NCBI GenBank assembly: GCA_009760855.2
Contig: WPIO01000001.1
Location: 16,155,001 to 16,219,000 of the forward strand
DNA from: Cristatella mucedo
Lineage: Eukaryota; Bryozoa; Phylactolaemata; Cristatellidae
Reading direction: 5' to 3'
Length of the DNA: 64,000 nucleotides
Below the pieces are notes generated by a model. The model was not told the DNA's origin. It did no database searches and was given only the letters and a program-made list of their open reading frames with translations. Position 1 is the first letter of the stretch, and each line of letters begins with the position of its first letter. A program made the position numbers and the translations under genes. This document shows positions 61,015-64,000 of this stretch, piece by piece.

Positions 61015-62455
61015 AATTCCCTTGAGGCACTCAAAGTAAATTTCAGTCCTTTTCTGCTGCTTTCCTGAACCTTAAAAATCTTTATTTAGAAAATTCGACC
61101 ACAGATTAATAAATCCTACGCATTAGTCTTTGTTTTCTTATTTAGCTTCAGTTGTGACAAAACACGGGCGATTGCTTTCTCGGTGTCTCGCTAGCTATGG
61201 CTTGATTTTAATTTCTAAAACACTGAAATTGAATTAACTTTATTCAATAGATTAGGAAAATAGAGATGTCGGGTCTCTGTAGATTATCTCTACTAGCCGC
61301 ACAGATATATTTTTTAAGCCATGAAGAAGCGAGATCCTGCATTATGTTTAAGTAACATGTCTCAATAGTGCCTACTTGTAATCACTGCTTCTGACGTCAA
61401 CCAGTTTGCGTAATGGGAGTTGAATATAAATTTGCGTTGCACAAAAGCATATCTTTATATAGACTAGCTGATATCTTCTTCTCTATTACCCTGAAACTTG
61501 TTAAAACTGGCCTCTTGAAATTAATTGACGTCGTTCCTGTGGCATCGTGAGGGCCACGCTGTGGAGCGCTACAAAGCGTGATAGGCGAGAAAGGCCACAT
61601 TGCAAAAAGCGAGTTTTTGCATGACTAAATGTGAATGCATCTATGTTATTCGGTGGCAGTTCTTTGGCATCGTATTTTAACGCTATAGCTTTTCTGAGCA
61701 TCAGTGAGATACCAGCAGGAAGACAGGCGAGGTAAAGACCAGCGCTTGCAAAAAAGCAAAAGATCTTCGCCTAAGCAAAAGACAGAGAACATTTTCACAC
61801 TGGCTTTTTATGCAGTGCTTTCATCGCGCGCGATCTTGATTAGAAATAAACTGTACAGGATAATTCATTTCTACGGAGTAGCGGTATAATTAATCTTGCT
61901 TGTTTATTTGTTTATCGTTGCTTTTACCCATGACGCGGTCCCATTCAAGATATTCTCCACAACTAAACAGCTGAAAAAGGTGATGCAATTTGTTAGCTGT
62001 TGGTCAGCAAAAAATTCTGACGAAAACATACAGGAAGATGTTTTATCGATTCCTAGCTTTAGTGTGGCTCGAGAACGATCAAAAAAGGTTTTCTCATGTA
62101 CAGTAAATAATTGTTTGAATTTTTGCGTACATAGGAAAATGTTGAGAGTTTTCGCATACGTTTAAAATTAAATTTCCCAACTCCATGCCAACGATCATCA
62201 ATTTCCTTTTCTCAACAGATCAGATTAAACATGTAAGTGGATGATGCCTAAAAACTTCAGCTTTAGTTCTTTTCCATTCGCATTATTTGAGTCCAGTAAG
62301 ATTTCTATCTTTTCTTTTACTTATAGATTTATCTTGGTGTGTTACGTTTTTACTGAATCGTGCTGAGTACTCAACGTGGCGCATGCTTGTGAAAAATCTC
62401 ACCTATTTCACTTTATCTCCTCGCCCAGGTATCCCGCTCTGCATGTACTTAACAT
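61015..62455. other. No recognisable feature
   Basis: AT-moderate DNA with short ORFs only. Confidence 0.5.
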
Positions 62456-62464
62456 GTCAACCAG

Positions 62465-62758
62465 CATTGGCGGAGCCAGGCAGAAGGCAGAGGAGCATTT
62501 CCCCCTTTAGCGGGGCAGCGACCTGCGCCACCACCAATTCCTACGCCCTCCCACCGTCACCGACGACAAGATTATGTCTTAATTCCTTACGATAAGCAAG
62601 CGCCGAGTTCTTGTCAAATAAACTCTGACTTTGCGTGATAATGTTAATAAACTGTGGGTGGTCTAGCACCGCCTACTAAAAATACCTGCGGTTCTTGCAC
62701 CTACATGAAAATTTGGCTGGTCTTGCTTCCCATGATGAAAATCCTGGCTCCGCCGCTG
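62465..62758. mobile_element. hAT-type MITE with near-perfect 8-bp target duplication
   Basis: 294 bp with terminal inverted repeats CATTGGCGGAGCCAGG and (reverse complement of the right end) CAGCGGCGGAGCCAGG, 14 of 16 identical. Flanking 8-bp sequences TCAACCAG and TCAACGAG agree at 7 of 8. The CAGYGGCGGAGCC type terminus and 8-bp duplication fit the hAT superfamily. No coding capacity. Confidence 0.75.
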
Positions 62759-62766
62759 TCAACGAG

Positions 62767-63420
62767 ATTTGTGTTATACCATGAATGTAAGCAGTCTCTG
62801 AGACAGTATCGCTGTATAATCCCTGTACAATTGACAGAGAGGGTCGCATAAACTGTGCTGTATCATACATGAAATTTTTCACAGCAAACATATATGCATA
62901 AAATCAACAGTCAGACGTCTGCGACAGAAGTTTTAAATTTAGACATCTACCTTGAGGACTCAAAACAATTGAGTGCGATGAAACTGCCGTGTTCATTCTG
63001 TATCATGAATATGAGATATTTTTGTTTTAGCACATAATTTCAATTGCTAATAGCTTCAGCACTATGTTCGTTTAATGGTCATAAGGTGGTCTGCCTTAAA
63101 ACCATCAATGCCTGCCTCTCCAAACCTCAAAAGAATGTCTGTCTTCTCTGTTTAAGAAGAGCACAACTCATTGTTCCACCGTCAACAGTTCTTAATTTAG
63201 AGCTATCTGCTTTTTAATAGTGGATCTGCTTTTTCCTAGATACAACTTCCTTGGCACGAGAGTGGTCTAAAATAATCATGCACATATTGCAAGCACTTCT
63301 AGACTTTGTTGCATTGCTCTCAATTTACTTCAATCGCAATTATGCAGCACCCACTTATGGTACCTAGGCAGTTTTTAGAACCAACATGGCAAACCTAGGT
63401 ACCTCAATTGGTGGTGACAC
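62767..63420. other. No recognisable feature
   Basis: Short ORFs only. Confidence 0.5.
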
Positions 63421-63424
63421 ATTC

Positions 63425-64000
63425 CATCTAAAATTATAATAAGATATTTGCATAGTGCTAATAAGATAGCTAAATTGCTGCAATTTGAATATGCTGCAAA
63501 GGATGCGTTTCGATTCGTTGGTGATAACGTATATAATAATTGCATGAACAAGCGCGTTAAGGAAAATCCGCGTAGACCTAGCAAATTCTGTCGAGAGGGT
63601 ACTTGTTTAGCTTCTTTCTTAAATGTAATTATGTCAGGGTGTGTCGTGAGGTCAGTCAGAATTGAGTTCCAAACTTTGGCAGCATAAGAACTAAAGGCAC
63701 TTCCTCCAAGGGATTTGGGGTTGGTTCGAGAGAGGCGCTGTAAAATAACGGGAGACGGAAGAGCTGATCGTACAACGATTTACCCGATTGGGAAGTCATT
63801 CGGATAGCTAGGCTGGAGCTAGAGGATGAAGGGATCTGCAAGTAAGTAGTCAAACTTGAAATCGATACACTTCTTGGCGAGATGCTAGCACCAATGCAAA
63901 TCGATGAGAAGTAGTGCAATGTGGCAATTGTTATGCTCACTACAGACAAGCCTAGCTGCAGAATGTTGCATTAAATGCAAGCGCGTTGTTGCAAATACCT
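63425..64000 (-). mobile_element. LINE-A copy, truncated by the window end
   Basis: Minus-strand remnants of the 3' UTR (63530-63600), then the ORF end (CAGGGTGTGTCGTGAGGTC, GAGTTCCAAACTTTGGCAGC) and RT C-terminal region (ACTACAGACAAGCCTAGC at 63940). It continues past 64000. Confidence 0.8.

Overview
The window is eukaryotic nuclear DNA, very probably from an invertebrate animal. It contains an intron-rich metazoan gene, many degraded copies of animal-type non-LTR retrotransposons, tRNA-derived SINEs, DNA-transposon relics, a solo LTR and long (GA)n, (CA)n and (CTG)n microsatellites. Nothing suggests an operon, prophage or plasmid. The sequence does not let me name the phylum or species.

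The best-supported gene is a complete, nine-exon, minus-strand gene for PEX7, the WD-repeat receptor that imports PTS2-tagged enzymes into peroxisomes. It runs from 53501 down to 37449 and encodes 322 aa, close to the known animal length of about 320. The exons join in frame. Seven introns are GT-AG and one appears to be GC-AG. Its introns are loaded with LINE and SINE copies and simple repeats. A GC-rich plus-strand ORF of 384 codons (35041-36195), with no family I recognise, lies tail-to-tail with PEX7.

Layout. 1-2.7 kb: LINE-A relics. 2.9-8.1 kb: several GC-rich, CpG-rich islands, two of them bordered by long (GA)n tracts, and one unassigned minus-strand ORF. 8.1-14 kb: largely featureless. 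14.1-16.7 kb: a MULE-like transposase relic, a LINE reverse-transcriptase relic and two unassigned minus-strand ORFs. 17.1-18 kb: a perfect 238-bp tandem duplication built on CTG tracts. 18.2-23.6 kb: SINE2, a long LINE-A copy inserted into a pogo/Tigger-like transposase relic, and further LINE ends. 24.9-26.9 kb: a nest, with SINE1 interrupted by LINE-B, itself interrupted by a solo LTR. 27.2 kb: a short hAT element with SPIN-type ends. 27.8-29 kb: two candidate exons. 29.7-33.3 kb: LINE, SINE and the amino-terminal half of a pogo-like transposase. 34-37 kb: GC island with the orphan ORF. 37.4-53.5 kb: PEX7. 53.8-64 kb: LINE-A ends, a nearly full-length LINE-B with a recognisable endonuclease and reverse transcriptase, and a hAT-type MITE with an 8-bp target duplication.

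Repeat families named here for convenience: LINE-A and LINE-B are two CR1/L2-group non-LTR families. SINE1 is a tRNA-derived SINE whose 3' tail copies the hairpin tail of LINE-A. SINE2 is a second tRNA-derived family. No virus-like genes, CRISPR arrays, rRNA or genuine tRNA genes were seen.
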